Source: Flavobacterium azizsancarii | Lineage (GTDB): Bacteria > Bacteroidota > Bacteroidia > Flavobacteriales > Flavobacteriaceae | DNA length: 64,000 nucleotides | Reading direction: 5' to 3' | Assembly (NCBI RefSeq): GCF_027980145.1 | Contig: NZ_JAMZNK010000004.1 | Coordinates: 1-64,000 of the forward strand | Part shown: piece by piece, positions 41,698 through 48,867 of the stretch | Numbering within the stretch: the stretch's first letter is position 1 | How the letters are laid out: each line of letters opens with the position of its first letter | Notes under the pieces: model-generated | The model's input: the letters and a program-made list of their open reading frames with translations, nothing else | Database searches by the model: none | What the model was told of the DNA's origin: nothing | Program-made: the position numbers and the translations under genes

Positions 41698-42675
41698 ATG
41701 AAAAAAATTCTCTTTCTACTTCCTTTTGTTTTGTTAGCTTGTAAATCGAATCCGTTAGCAGTTACTGAAAAAGATTCAAAAGCAATTTCAAAACCACTCG
41801 AAATCACCTATAAAGTAAATGAAACGGAGGTTTCGGATTTCTTGAAGTATCTTTCTTCAGATGAATTAGAAGGGCGTGAAACCGGAACGAAAGGAATTGA
41901 AAAAGCAGCGGTGTTTTTGGAGGATTTCTTTAAAAATAACAAAGTGAAGCCATATTTTACTTCGTATCGCGATACGTTGACTAATTTTAAATCGCCGGCA
42001 TATAATATTGTTGGAGTTTTAGAGGGAACTGATCCTGTGCTGAAAAAAGAATTTGTGGTTTTAAGTGCGCATTACGATCATATTGGTGTGGAGAAAAAAC
42101 AGCAGGCTGATATTATTAATAATGGCGCAAATGATGATGCATCCGGAGTTACGGCTGTTGCGCAAATAGCAAAATATTTTAGTGAGACTAAAGCAAATAA
42201 AAGAAGTATTCTTTTTGTGTTTTTTGCCGGAGAAGAAAAAGGTCTTTTAGGATCTAAAAGTTTGGTGCAAAAACTAAAAAAACAAAATTTCAATTTATAT
42301 ACACAGTTAAATATCGAAATGATTGGTGTGCCAATGAAACGTGATTATCTTGCCTATATTACAGGTTTTGACAAATCGAATATGGCTGAAAAAATAAATG
42401 AATATACAGGTAAAAAGACTATTGGGTTCTTGCCAAAAGAAGCAGAATATCAACTATTTTTCAGATCTGATAATTATCCGTTTTTTGAAGTTTTTGGAAA
42501 ACCATGCCAATCTGTAAGTACTTTTGATTTTGAGAATTTTGATTTTTATCATCATGTTTCGGATGAATTTAAACTGATGGACATTCCGCATATGACTTCT
42601 TTTATTCAGGAATTTTTACCGGCTGTAACAAAAATTGCTGTTTCGCCAACACAAGAAATTACAATGAATAAATAA
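41698..42675 (+). CDS. M28-family metallopeptidase lipoprotein
   Basis: 325 residues. Lipobox LLAC with Cys15. Zinc ligands and catalytic residues: His125/Asp127 (SAHYDHIG), Asp146 (NGANDDASG), Glu179/180 (FAGEEKGLLG), Glu at LNIEMIG. Aminopeptidase-type M28 fold, anchored in the outer membrane or periplasm. It follows the LysE-like gene by 28 bases. Confidence 0.85.
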   Translation: MKKILFLLPFVLLACKSNPLAVTEKDSKAISKPLEITYKVNETEVSDFLKYLSSDELEGRETGTKGIEKAAVFLEDFFKNNKVKPYFTSYRDTLTNFKSPAYNIVGVLEGTDPVLKKEFVVLSAHYDHIGVEKKQQADIINNGANDDASGVTAVAQIAKYFSETKANKRSILFVFFAGEEKGLLGSKSLVQKLKKQNFNLYTQLNIEMIGVPMKRDYLAYITGFDKSNMAEKINEYTGKKTIGFLPKEAEYQLFFRSDNYPFFEVFGKPCQSVSTFDFENFDFYHHVSDEFKLMDIPHMTSFIQEFLPAVTKIAVSPTQEITMNK

Positions 42676-42710
42676 TTTATCATTTTATTTGATTTGCTTA
42701 TTTTTGCTTT

Positions 42711-43388
42711 ATGAAAAATATTATTGTTACGGGAACCAGTAGGGGAATTGGTTACGAATTGGCTTTGCAATTTGCTAATGCCGGAAATCAGGTTTTAGCC
42801 ATTTCCAGAAAAATACCTCAAACTCTTTTAGAGCATCCAAACGTCACTTGCCTTTCGGTTGATTTATCAGATGAAGCTGCTTTGACGGAAGTCGCTAATT
42901 TTTTATCTTCAACCTGGAAAAAAGTGGATGCTGTAGTGCATAATGCCGGTGCTTTATTATTAAAACCTTTTGCCGAAACCACTCAGGCTGATTTTGAAAG
43001 TATTTATAAAGTGAATGTTTTTGCTGTAGCAAATCTTACGAGAATTTGTTTGCCCTATCTTCAAAAAGGAAGTCATGTGGTAACGATCAGTTCAATTGGA
43101 GGCGTAAGAGGAAGTCTTAAATTTGCAGGATTGGCAGCTTATAGTTCAAGTAAAGGTGCTGTAATTACGTTAACCGAGTTATTAGCTGAAGAATACAAGG
43201 AGCAAGGAATTTCGTTTAATGTTTTAGCCCTTGGCTCAGTCCAAACAGAAATGTTACGAGAAGCTTTCCCGGGTTATCAGGCACCTATTTCTGCTGAAGG
43301 AATGGCTAATTATATTTATGATTTTACGCTTAACGGAAATAAATACTTTAATGGGAAGGTGTTGGAAGTTTCGTCAACAAATCCTTAG
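42711..43388 (+). CDS. Short-chain dehydrogenase/reductase
   Basis: 225 residues. TGTSRGIG (7-14) for NAD(P), NAG (78-80), Ser127/128, Tyr144 and Lys148 in YSSSKGA. A classical SDR; substrate unknown. 35 bases after the M28 gene. Confidence 0.85.
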   Translation: MKNIIVTGTSRGIGYELALQFANAGNQVLAISRKIPQTLLEHPNVTCLSVDLSDEAALTEVANFLSSTWKKVDAVVHNAGALLLKPFAETTQADFESIYKVNVFAVANLTRICLPYLQKGSHVVTISSIGGVRGSLKFAGLAAYSSSKGAVITLTELLAEEYKEQGISFNVLALGSVQTEMLREAFPGYQAPISAEGMANYIYDFTLNGNKYFNGKVLEVSSTNP

Positions 43389-43472
43389 ATTTTTTAAATT
43401 TCAAAAAATAAATTCCAAATTCCAATTTTAAAACTTTTGACATCTAACATATAACTTTTAACGTAAAAGAAA

Positions 43473-44075
43473 TTGATCGAAACTTTAGCCAGATATATAC
43501 CGGAACATGCCGTAAAGCCTGTCTTTGAATTGATTGTTGACAATCAGGTTCATCTTAAAATCGTCAATGAACGCCAAACGCGTCATGGAGATTATAGGAG
43601 AGGGCCGAGTGGTAAACATGAAATCACGGTGAACGCCAGTTTAAATAAATATCGTTTTTTGATTACGCTGATTCATGAGATTTCACATTTAGTGGCTTTT
43701 GAAAAATATGGACGTAATATAAAGCCACACGGAATTGAGTGGAAACTTACTTTTCAGCGCACGATGGTTCCTTATATTCGTCCGGAGATTTTCCCCGGGC
43801 AATTATTACCCTTGTTAGCGAGGCATTTTAAGAGCCCGTCTGCGAGTAGTGATACCGATACTACTTTGTCTTTGGCTTTAAAGCAATACGATGCGAAAAA
43901 CGATAAAAACTATGTTTTTGAAATTCCTTACGGAAGCGTATTCAGAATTAAAAACGGAAAAGTATTCAAGAAATTAGCTGTTAGAACCAAACGATTCGAA
44001 TGTATCGAAATAAGCTCTGGAAGAACTTATCTTTTTAATCCTAATGCTGAAGTGGAATTGATTAATTCGAATTAA
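43473..44075 (+). CDS. SprT-like zinc metalloprotein
   Basis: 200 residues, starting with TTG at 43473 (MIETLARYIPEHAV); no ATG fits the N-terminus. HEISH at 68-72 with Glu69 catalytic, and His86 in KPHGIEW as third ligand, as in SprT proteins. In eukaryotes the relatives cleave DNA-protein crosslinks; the bacterial role is unclear. Preceded by AT-rich repeats (ATTCCAAATTCC). Confidence 0.8.
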   Translation: MIETLARYIPEHAVKPVFELIVDNQVHLKIVNERQTRHGDYRRGPSGKHEITVNASLNKYRFLITLIHEISHLVAFEKYGRNIKPHGIEWKLTFQRTMVPYIRPEIFPGQLLPLLARHFKSPSASSDTDTTLSLALKQYDAKNDKNYVFEIPYGSVFRIKNGKVFKKLAVRTKRFECIEISSGRTYLFNPNAEVELINSN

Positions 44076-44097
44076 AAAATAATAAAAATTCCAATAA

Positions 44098-44146
44098 AAA
44101 AATTCCAAATTCCAATTGCTCATCAGCTTTGGAATTTGGAATTTTT
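44098..44146. terminator. Bidirectional terminator made of ATTCCAAATTCCA repeats
   Basis: A 17-bp perfect stem (44098-44114 with 44130-44146) of AAAATTCCAAATTCCA type, closing sprT (+) and the MlaF-like gene (-). The same words occur at 43403-43420 and in inverted form at 46650-46710. Confidence 0.7.
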
Positions 44147-44185
44147 TTATTGAGTTTTATCCAGTTTTGGAATTTAAAAAAGGTT

Positions 44186-44947
44186 TTAACCTTTTAAATA
44201 AGCTTCTCTTACTTTTTTAAACAGGTTCGAAGAGTAAACAAACTTCACAATATCTTTATTGTCTGTTCTAAAAATTTCTTCTTTAGTTCCCTGCCACGCT
44301 TTTACTCCTTTTTTTAAGAAAACAATATTCTCGCCAATTTCCATTACCGAGTTCATATCGTGCGTATTGATTACGGTTGTGATATTGTATTCTTCTGTAA
44401 TTTCCTTAATCAAGTTATCAATCAAAGTTGAGGTGTTCGGGTCTAAACCTGAGTTAGGTTCATCGCAAAACAAATATTTTGGATTATTTACAATCGCACG
44501 GGCAATCGCCACACGTTTTTGCATACCTCCGGAGATTTCAGAAGGTAGTTTTTTATGAGCATCAACAAGATTTACTCTTTCTAAGACGAAATCAACACGT
44601 TCTTTAATCTTAGCATTGTTGTCGTTAGTGAACATTTTTAATGGGAACGCTACATTTTCTTCAACAGTCATCGAATCAAATAAAGCACTTCCCTGAAAAA
44701 CCATTCCAATTTCAGTTCTTAATTCTCTTTTTTCGTCCGGATTTAATTCAGAATACACTCTTCCGTCAAATTCAATTGTTCCTGAATCAGGGGTGTGAAT
44801 CCCTAATAACGTTTTTAATAAAACCGTTTTTCCTGATCCACTTTGTCCAATAATCAAGTTGGTTTTTCCAGTTTCAAAAACCGTCGAAACGCCTTTTAAA
44901 ACTTTACTGTCACCAAATGATTTTTCTATGTTTTTTACTTCGATCAT
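44186..44947 (-). CDS. MlaF-like ABC transporter ATPase
   Basis: 253 residues. Walker A GQSGSGKT (34-41), signature SGGMQ (139-143), Walker B YLFCDEP (158-164) and a NTHDMNSV His switch. The sequence SGGMQKRVAIARA and EPNSGLDP place it in the MlaF/Ttg2A group, which moves phospholipids between outer and inner membrane. Coupled to the permease by a 1-base overlap. Confidence 0.85.
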   Translation of the reverse strand: MIEVKNIEKSFGDSKVLKGVSTVFETGKTNLIIGQSGSGKTVLLKTLLGIHTPDSGTIEFDGRVYSELNPDEKRELRTEIGMVFQGSALFDSMTVEENVAFPLKMFTNDNNAKIKERVDFVLERVNLVDAHKKLPSEISGGMQKRVAIARAIVNNPKYLFCDEPNSGLDPNTSTLIDNLIKEITEEYNITTVINTHDMNSVMEIGENIVFLKKGVKAWQGTKEEIFRTDNKDIVKFVYSSNLFKKVREAYLKG

Positions 44948-45693
44948 TATCCTAATAATAATTGAGTTAATATATAATTAAAAAGAATAATACAAACAGA
45001 TGTCCATACAAAGGATACCGTACTTGCTTTACCCACTTCTAATGCGCCACCTTTCATGTAATATCCGTGAAAAGATGGAATTGTAGCTAATAACATTGCA
45101 AAAATTAAAGTCTTAATGAACGCATATGTAATGTGAAAAGGGATAAATTCCATTTGAGCACCCTGAATAAAATCTTCACTAGTCGAAAATCCTCCATATG
45201 CACAAGCAAGCCATCCGCCAAAAATACCCAGGAACATACTAATTCCAATTACAAAAGGATACATTAAAAGGGCTACTATTTTTGGAAAAACAAGATAGTT
45301 TAATGAATTAACACCCATAACTTCAAGAGCATCAATTTGCTCTGTAACACGCATTGTACCAATACTGGAAGTGATGTAAGATCCCATTTTTCCGGCCATA
45401 ATCACCGAAATAAAAGTAGGGGCAAACTCCAGAATTACAGATTGACGTGTAGCAAAACCAATTAAATATTTTGGAATTAAAGGATTAGTTAGATTTAGTG
45501 CAGTTTGAATGGCCACAACTCCTCCAATAAAAAAGGAGATAAAGCAAACAATGCCAAGAGAGTCGATTATTAAATCATCTATTTCTTTGAAAATCAATTT
45601 TTTCATAACAGGCCATTTGGTCTGTTTGTTAAAAATTTCTTTCAGCATTAAAAAATATCTTCCTATTTGAGATATATAACGAATTAGCATCAT
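44947..45693 (-). CDS. MlaE-like permease
   Basis: 248 residues, five or six membrane segments. LEFAPTFISVIMAGKMGSYITSSIGTMRVTEQIDALEVMGV is the MlaE signature loop; the first residues lie along the membrane. Partner of the ATPase above. An MlaD substrate-binding gene is not next to it, so that subunit must be elsewhere. Confidence 0.85.
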   Translation of the reverse strand: MMLIRYISQIGRYFLMLKEIFNKQTKWPVMKKLIFKEIDDLIIDSLGIVCFISFFIGGVVAIQTALNLTNPLIPKYLIGFATRQSVILEFAPTFISVIMAGKMGSYITSSIGTMRVTEQIDALEVMGVNSLNYLVFPKIVALLMYPFVIGISMFLGIFGGWLACAYGGFSTSEDFIQGAQMEFIPFHITYAFIKTLIFAMLLATIPSFHGYYMKGGALEVGKASTVSFVWTSVCIILFNYILTQLLLG

Positions 45694-45773
45694 AAGTTTT
45701 GAAATATTGGCTAAGTTAAAAAGAAGTTATGAGTTTTGGGTTATGAGTGAAGCGATTTCGGTACTTTTCCGGA

Positions 45774-46622
45774 TCAAATTAACTTTTGTTTCATTTTCTT
45801 AAATCTATAGTTTCTAATAAATTTAGCTTGTTCTGTGGTGACTAACAGTGGTGTTTTAGCTTTTTTAGCTTTCCAGAAACCTCTAATATAGTCAAAAAAT
45901 AAAAAAGGTTTTTTCTTCATCATCGCCAGTTTTGCTGATGCAATTGCGGTAATCCAAAAACCGTATCCTAATGTGTAAAAAGCTTCTCCTTGTTTATAAC
46001 GTGCTGTTTTATTGTAGTTTGCGCCTGTTGGTTTAAGGTGTTTTACGTGTAAAGAAGGATTAGTAACTATTTTCCAATCATAATATTTGCAAAGTAATTC
46101 ATCTACGGTATCCCAACCCATAGCAGGTTTTAAGCCTCCAATTTGCTTAAAAGTTGCTGCACGATACGCTTTCAGTGCTCCGCGAATATGATCTTTATCG
46201 GTTAGGTTTTCTAAGATCCACTCGCCATTTTTTTCGATGTAACAAAATCCGCCTGCCATTCCAATTTTCGGGTCCGATTGAAAATGTTTGATGATAGTTT
46301 CAAAATAATTAGCTGGAAAAATTAAATCACCGTCTATTTTTACAATAATGTCATAATCGGAATCCAGTGTTTCAAAACCTTTCTGAAAAGCTTGAATTAC
46401 TTTGCTTCCTGGCATATGAATGGCATCTGAAGTTTTGTTTACAACAGAAATAAACGGATGTTCCATTGCGAATCCCAAAACAATTTCTTCTGTTTTATCA
46501 GTCGAATTATCATTTACAACAACAACTTTTGATGGTAAAATAGTTTGAGAAACTAGAGATTGCAGCGTGAGACCAATAAGATCTTGTTCGTTGTGCGCAG
46601 GAATGACAATGTAATATTTCAT
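45774..46622 (-). CDS. Family 2 glycosyltransferase
   Basis: 282 residues from the Met complementary to 46620-46622. GT-A fold: YYIVIPAHNEQDLI at the start, VVVNDNSTDKT (about 36-46), DGDLIF (DxD) near residue 100, and HIRGALKAYRA near 148. Predicted inverting GT2. Next to a methyltransferase gene, possibly for polysaccharide or lipid sugar building. Confidence 0.8.
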   Translation of the reverse strand: MKYYIVIPAHNEQDLIGLTLQSLVSQTILPSKVVVVNDNSTDKTEEIVLGFAMEHPFISVVNKTSDAIHMPGSKVIQAFQKGFETLDSDYDIIVKIDGDLIFPANYFETIIKHFQSDPKIGMAGGFCYIEKNGEWILENLTDKDHIRGALKAYRAATFKQIGGLKPAMGWDTVDELLCKYYDWKIVTNPSLHVKHLKPTGANYNKTARYKQGEAFYTLGYGFWITAIASAKLAMMKKKPFLFFDYIRGFWKAKKAKTPLLVTTEQAKFIRNYRFKKMKQKLI

Positions 46623-46640
46623 AAATTTTAAATTAAATAC

Positions 46641-46712
46641 CAATTTTCTAAAATTCCAAATTCCAATCTTACCGTTAAGGTTAAAATTGGAATTTGGAAT
46701 TTGAATATTGGA
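46641..46712. repeat. AATTCCAAATTCCAA inverted-repeat spacer
   Basis: TTCCAAATTCCAAT at about 46651 and ATTGGAATTTGGAATTTG at about 46685-46702 are complementary arms around a short core. Same words as the terminator at 44098-44146. Confidence 0.6.
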
Positions 46713-46718
46713 ATTTCT

Positions 46719-47246
46719 TTATTGTTTTATTTTCTCAGCCACAACAATATAATATCTGGGTGTAAAATATCTTAATAATGGTCTGAAACCAAACTTTTTT
46801 ACCGGATGTGTAAATTTTTGACGATCCGTTATTTTCCAGCCTGCTTTTTCTAAAAGCCAATCTAACTGCCAATCTTCAAATTCATGATAATGTCTGTCCC
46901 ACATATCCGTTTTAGAACGATATGCCGGAGAAAACCACAAACGTAACGGAATTGAAATTAACAATTTGTCACATTTTACGTTTTGCAAAATTGTGTATGG
47001 ATTTAGCAGGTGTTCGAAAATTTCAAATGCAGTAAAAACAGTATAGTCTTGGGTTTGTAAAGCAGTCTGATCGTTGTCCAGATCTTCGCCTTTTGTGTTT
47101 TTTACGGTAAAGCCATTTTCTTCCATTATCTTAGAGAATGGATTTGGTACACCAAAATCAAAAATAACTTCAGATGTTTTAACGTGTTTTTGTAAAAACT
47201 CTAAAGTAAGTTTGAATCTTTTATTCGGAAACGTTTTTTCGTACAT
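46719..47246 (-). CDS. SAM-dependent methyltransferase-like protein
   Basis: 175 residues. VIFDFGVPNPFSKIMEENG (about 27-45) is a class I methyltransferase motif I variant, with YTVFTAFEIFEHLLNPYTIL (about 68-87) as the post-I/IV region. Small for the family; a C-terminal part with WQLDWLLEKAGWKI follows. Target unknown; located with a GT2. Confidence 0.65.
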   Translation of the reverse strand: MYEKTFPNKRFKLTLEFLQKHVKTSEVIFDFGVPNPFSKIMEENGFTVKNTKGEDLDNDQTALQTQDYTVFTAFEIFEHLLNPYTILQNVKCDKLLISIPLRLWFSPAYRSKTDMWDRHYHEFEDWQLDWLLEKAGWKITDRQKFTHPVKKFGFRPLLRYFTPRYYIVVAEKIKQ

Positions 47247-47308
47247 AGTCGTTGCGAAGAACGAAACAATCTTTCGTTCTTGATTTATAATTAGGTCGCA
47301 AATATACT

Positions 47309-47340
47309 AAAAAGTCCGCATTTTAAAATGCGGACTTTTT
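47309..47340. terminator. Terminator before the methyltransferase gene start region
   Basis: A perfect 16-bp palindrome (47309-47324 with 47325-47340), with a T tail on both sides. On the minus strand it closes the KAS III-like transcript. Confidence 0.7.
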
Positions 47341-47350
47341 TTTAAGTTTT

Positions 47351-47404
47351 CAGTCTCAGTTTACAGTCACAGTATTCAGAAGCTGAAAACTGTGACTGCG
47401 ACTG
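47351..47404. repeat. CAGTCACAGT inverted repeat
   Basis: CAGTCACAGT (47364-47373) and ACTGTGACTG (47389-47398) with further CAGTC copies outside. Small intergenic palindrome next to the preceding terminator. Confidence 0.6.
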
Positions 47405-47414
47405 TATACTAATT

Positions 47415-48473
47415 TTAGTATCTATAAACAAATGCATTAACATTCATTCCTGCTCCAACAGAAGCAAAAATAACAACATCGCCTTTGTTGATTTCATGAT
47501 TTTCTAATTTGCCCTGAATTAATAAGTCATATAGAGTAGGAACTGTTGCAACACTTGAGTTTCCTAAATCATGAATACTCATTGGCATAATGTTTTCAGG
47601 TGGCGTTTTATCGTACAGTTTATAAAAACGGGCGATAATTGCTTCGTCCATTTTTTCATTAGCCTGGTGAATCAGGATTTTCTTTACGTCATCAATTGCG
47701 ATTCCGCTTTTATCAAGACAGCTTTTCATTGCGCAAGGAACCTGGCTTAATGCAAATTCGTAAATCTTACGGCCATACATTTTAATGTATTTGATATCCG
47801 GATCTAAATCTGGATTGTATGATTTTCCAAAGTATAGATAATTAGCTTCATCATTTGCATAAGTAGCACTTTCGTAAGATAATAATCCAGCTTCGTCATC
47901 AGAAGCTTCTAAAATTGAAGCACCGGCACCATCAGAGTAAATCATTGAATCGCGATCGTGATCATCAACAACTCTTGATAAAGTTTCGGCCCCAATGACC
48001 AAAACGCGTTTTGCCATGCCTGATTTTATAAATGCATTGGCTTGCAAAACACCTTCTATCCAGCCCGGACATCCAAAAAGAATATCATAAGCGACACACT
48101 TAGGATTTTTAATGTCTAATTTGTTTTTTACGCGAGTAGCTAAACTTGGTAAAATATCAGATTGATTCGTTCCGGATTTTACATCGCCAAAATTGTGGGC
48201 GAAAATAATATAATCTAATGTTTCACGATCGATGTTAGCATTTGCAAGTGCTCTTTCGGCAGCGAAAAAAGCTAAATCAGATGAGGTATGTTGGTCTTCG
48301 GCATAACGGCGATTTTCGATTCCGGTAATACCTTTAAATTTTTTAATAACAACTTCGTTAGGATAAGCAAAAGGAGTTCCGTCTTCATTTAAAAAAACAT
48401 GATCACCAAAGTCAGTGTTGCTTACTTCTTTATTTGGAATATAACTTCCTATACCTATTATTTTTATTTTCAT
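47415..48473 (-). CDS. 3-oxoacyl-ACP synthase III-like enzyme (KAS III)
   Basis: 352 residues. Catalytic triad Cys135 (LFGCPGW), His269 (LIHQANEK) and Asn305 (LGNSSVATVP) of FabH-type thiolase-fold enzymes. The glycine-rich C-terminal GAGMN also fits. It starts fatty-acid or polyketide-type chains. Not beside other fab genes here, so it may serve a specialised lipid or pigment. Two palindromes lie upstream. Confidence 0.82.
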   Translation of the reverse strand: MKIKIIGIGSYIPNKEVSNTDFGDHVFLNEDGTPFAYPNEVVIKKFKGITGIENRRYAEDQHTSSDLAFFAAERALANANIDRETLDYIIFAHNFGDVKSGTNQSDILPSLATRVKNKLDIKNPKCVAYDILFGCPGWIEGVLQANAFIKSGMAKRVLVIGAETLSRVVDDHDRDSMIYSDGAGASILEASDDEAGLLSYESATYANDEANYLYFGKSYNPDLDPDIKYIKMYGRKIYEFALSQVPCAMKSCLDKSGIAIDDVKKILIHQANEKMDEAIIARFYKLYDKTPPENIMPMSIHDLGNSSVATVPTLYDLLIQGKLENHEINKGDVVIFASVGAGMNVNAFVYRY

Positions 48474-48481
48474 TATTCCTT

Positions 48482-48538
48482 AATTAGCCAATAAATTTAT
48501 GGCTAAATTATAAATAAATTTATGATAACTATCATAAA
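48482..48538 (-). promoter_or_regulatory. Two palindromes upstream of the KAS III-like gene
   Basis: TTAGCCA-(9)-TGGCTAA (48484-48506) and TTTATGATA-AC-TATCATAAA (48519-48538). Both are perfect in their arms and sit within 70 bases of the start. They resemble operator sites for a dimeric regulator. The rest of the gap (48539-48750) is AT-rich without a gene. Confidence 0.5.
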
Positions 48539-48754
48539 AAATACTATGCATGCATATAATTATGAAATAATAATTATTTGTGGGATTTATTGTTAATTTT
48601 CTAACGAATTTTAGGTTTTACCGAGATTTCAAACGTTTGAGTTTTGTTTTTTGATTTATTTTTTTTTGAAAAAATTGTAAAGTTTTTTTGTGTTTTGTTA
48701 CAAATAAAACCGAAGTTTCAAAAAGTGTTAAAAAACAGAAAACTTTATAATTGT

Positions 48755-48797
48755 TTCAAGTTTCACGTTACGCTTGAACCTGAAACCTGAAACTTGA
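48755..48797. repeat. Inverted repeat TTTCAAGTTTCA type
   Basis: TTTCAAGTTTCA near 48755 and TGAAACTTGAAA near 48786 form imperfect arms around GTTACGC. Intergenic palindrome, just before the gcvP terminator. Confidence 0.5.
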
Positions 48798-48808
48798 AAG
48801 AAAAAAAC

Positions 48809-48840
48809 AAACCCGACAAGTTTTAAGACCTGTCGGGTTT
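48809..48840 (-). terminator. Terminator of gcvP
   Basis: AAACCCGACA (48809-48818) with TGTCGGGTTT (48831-48840), a 10-bp GC-containing stem with T tail on the minus strand. Confidence 0.75.
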
Positions 48841-48867
48841 GAATATTTATTAAAGAAAACTTATTTC

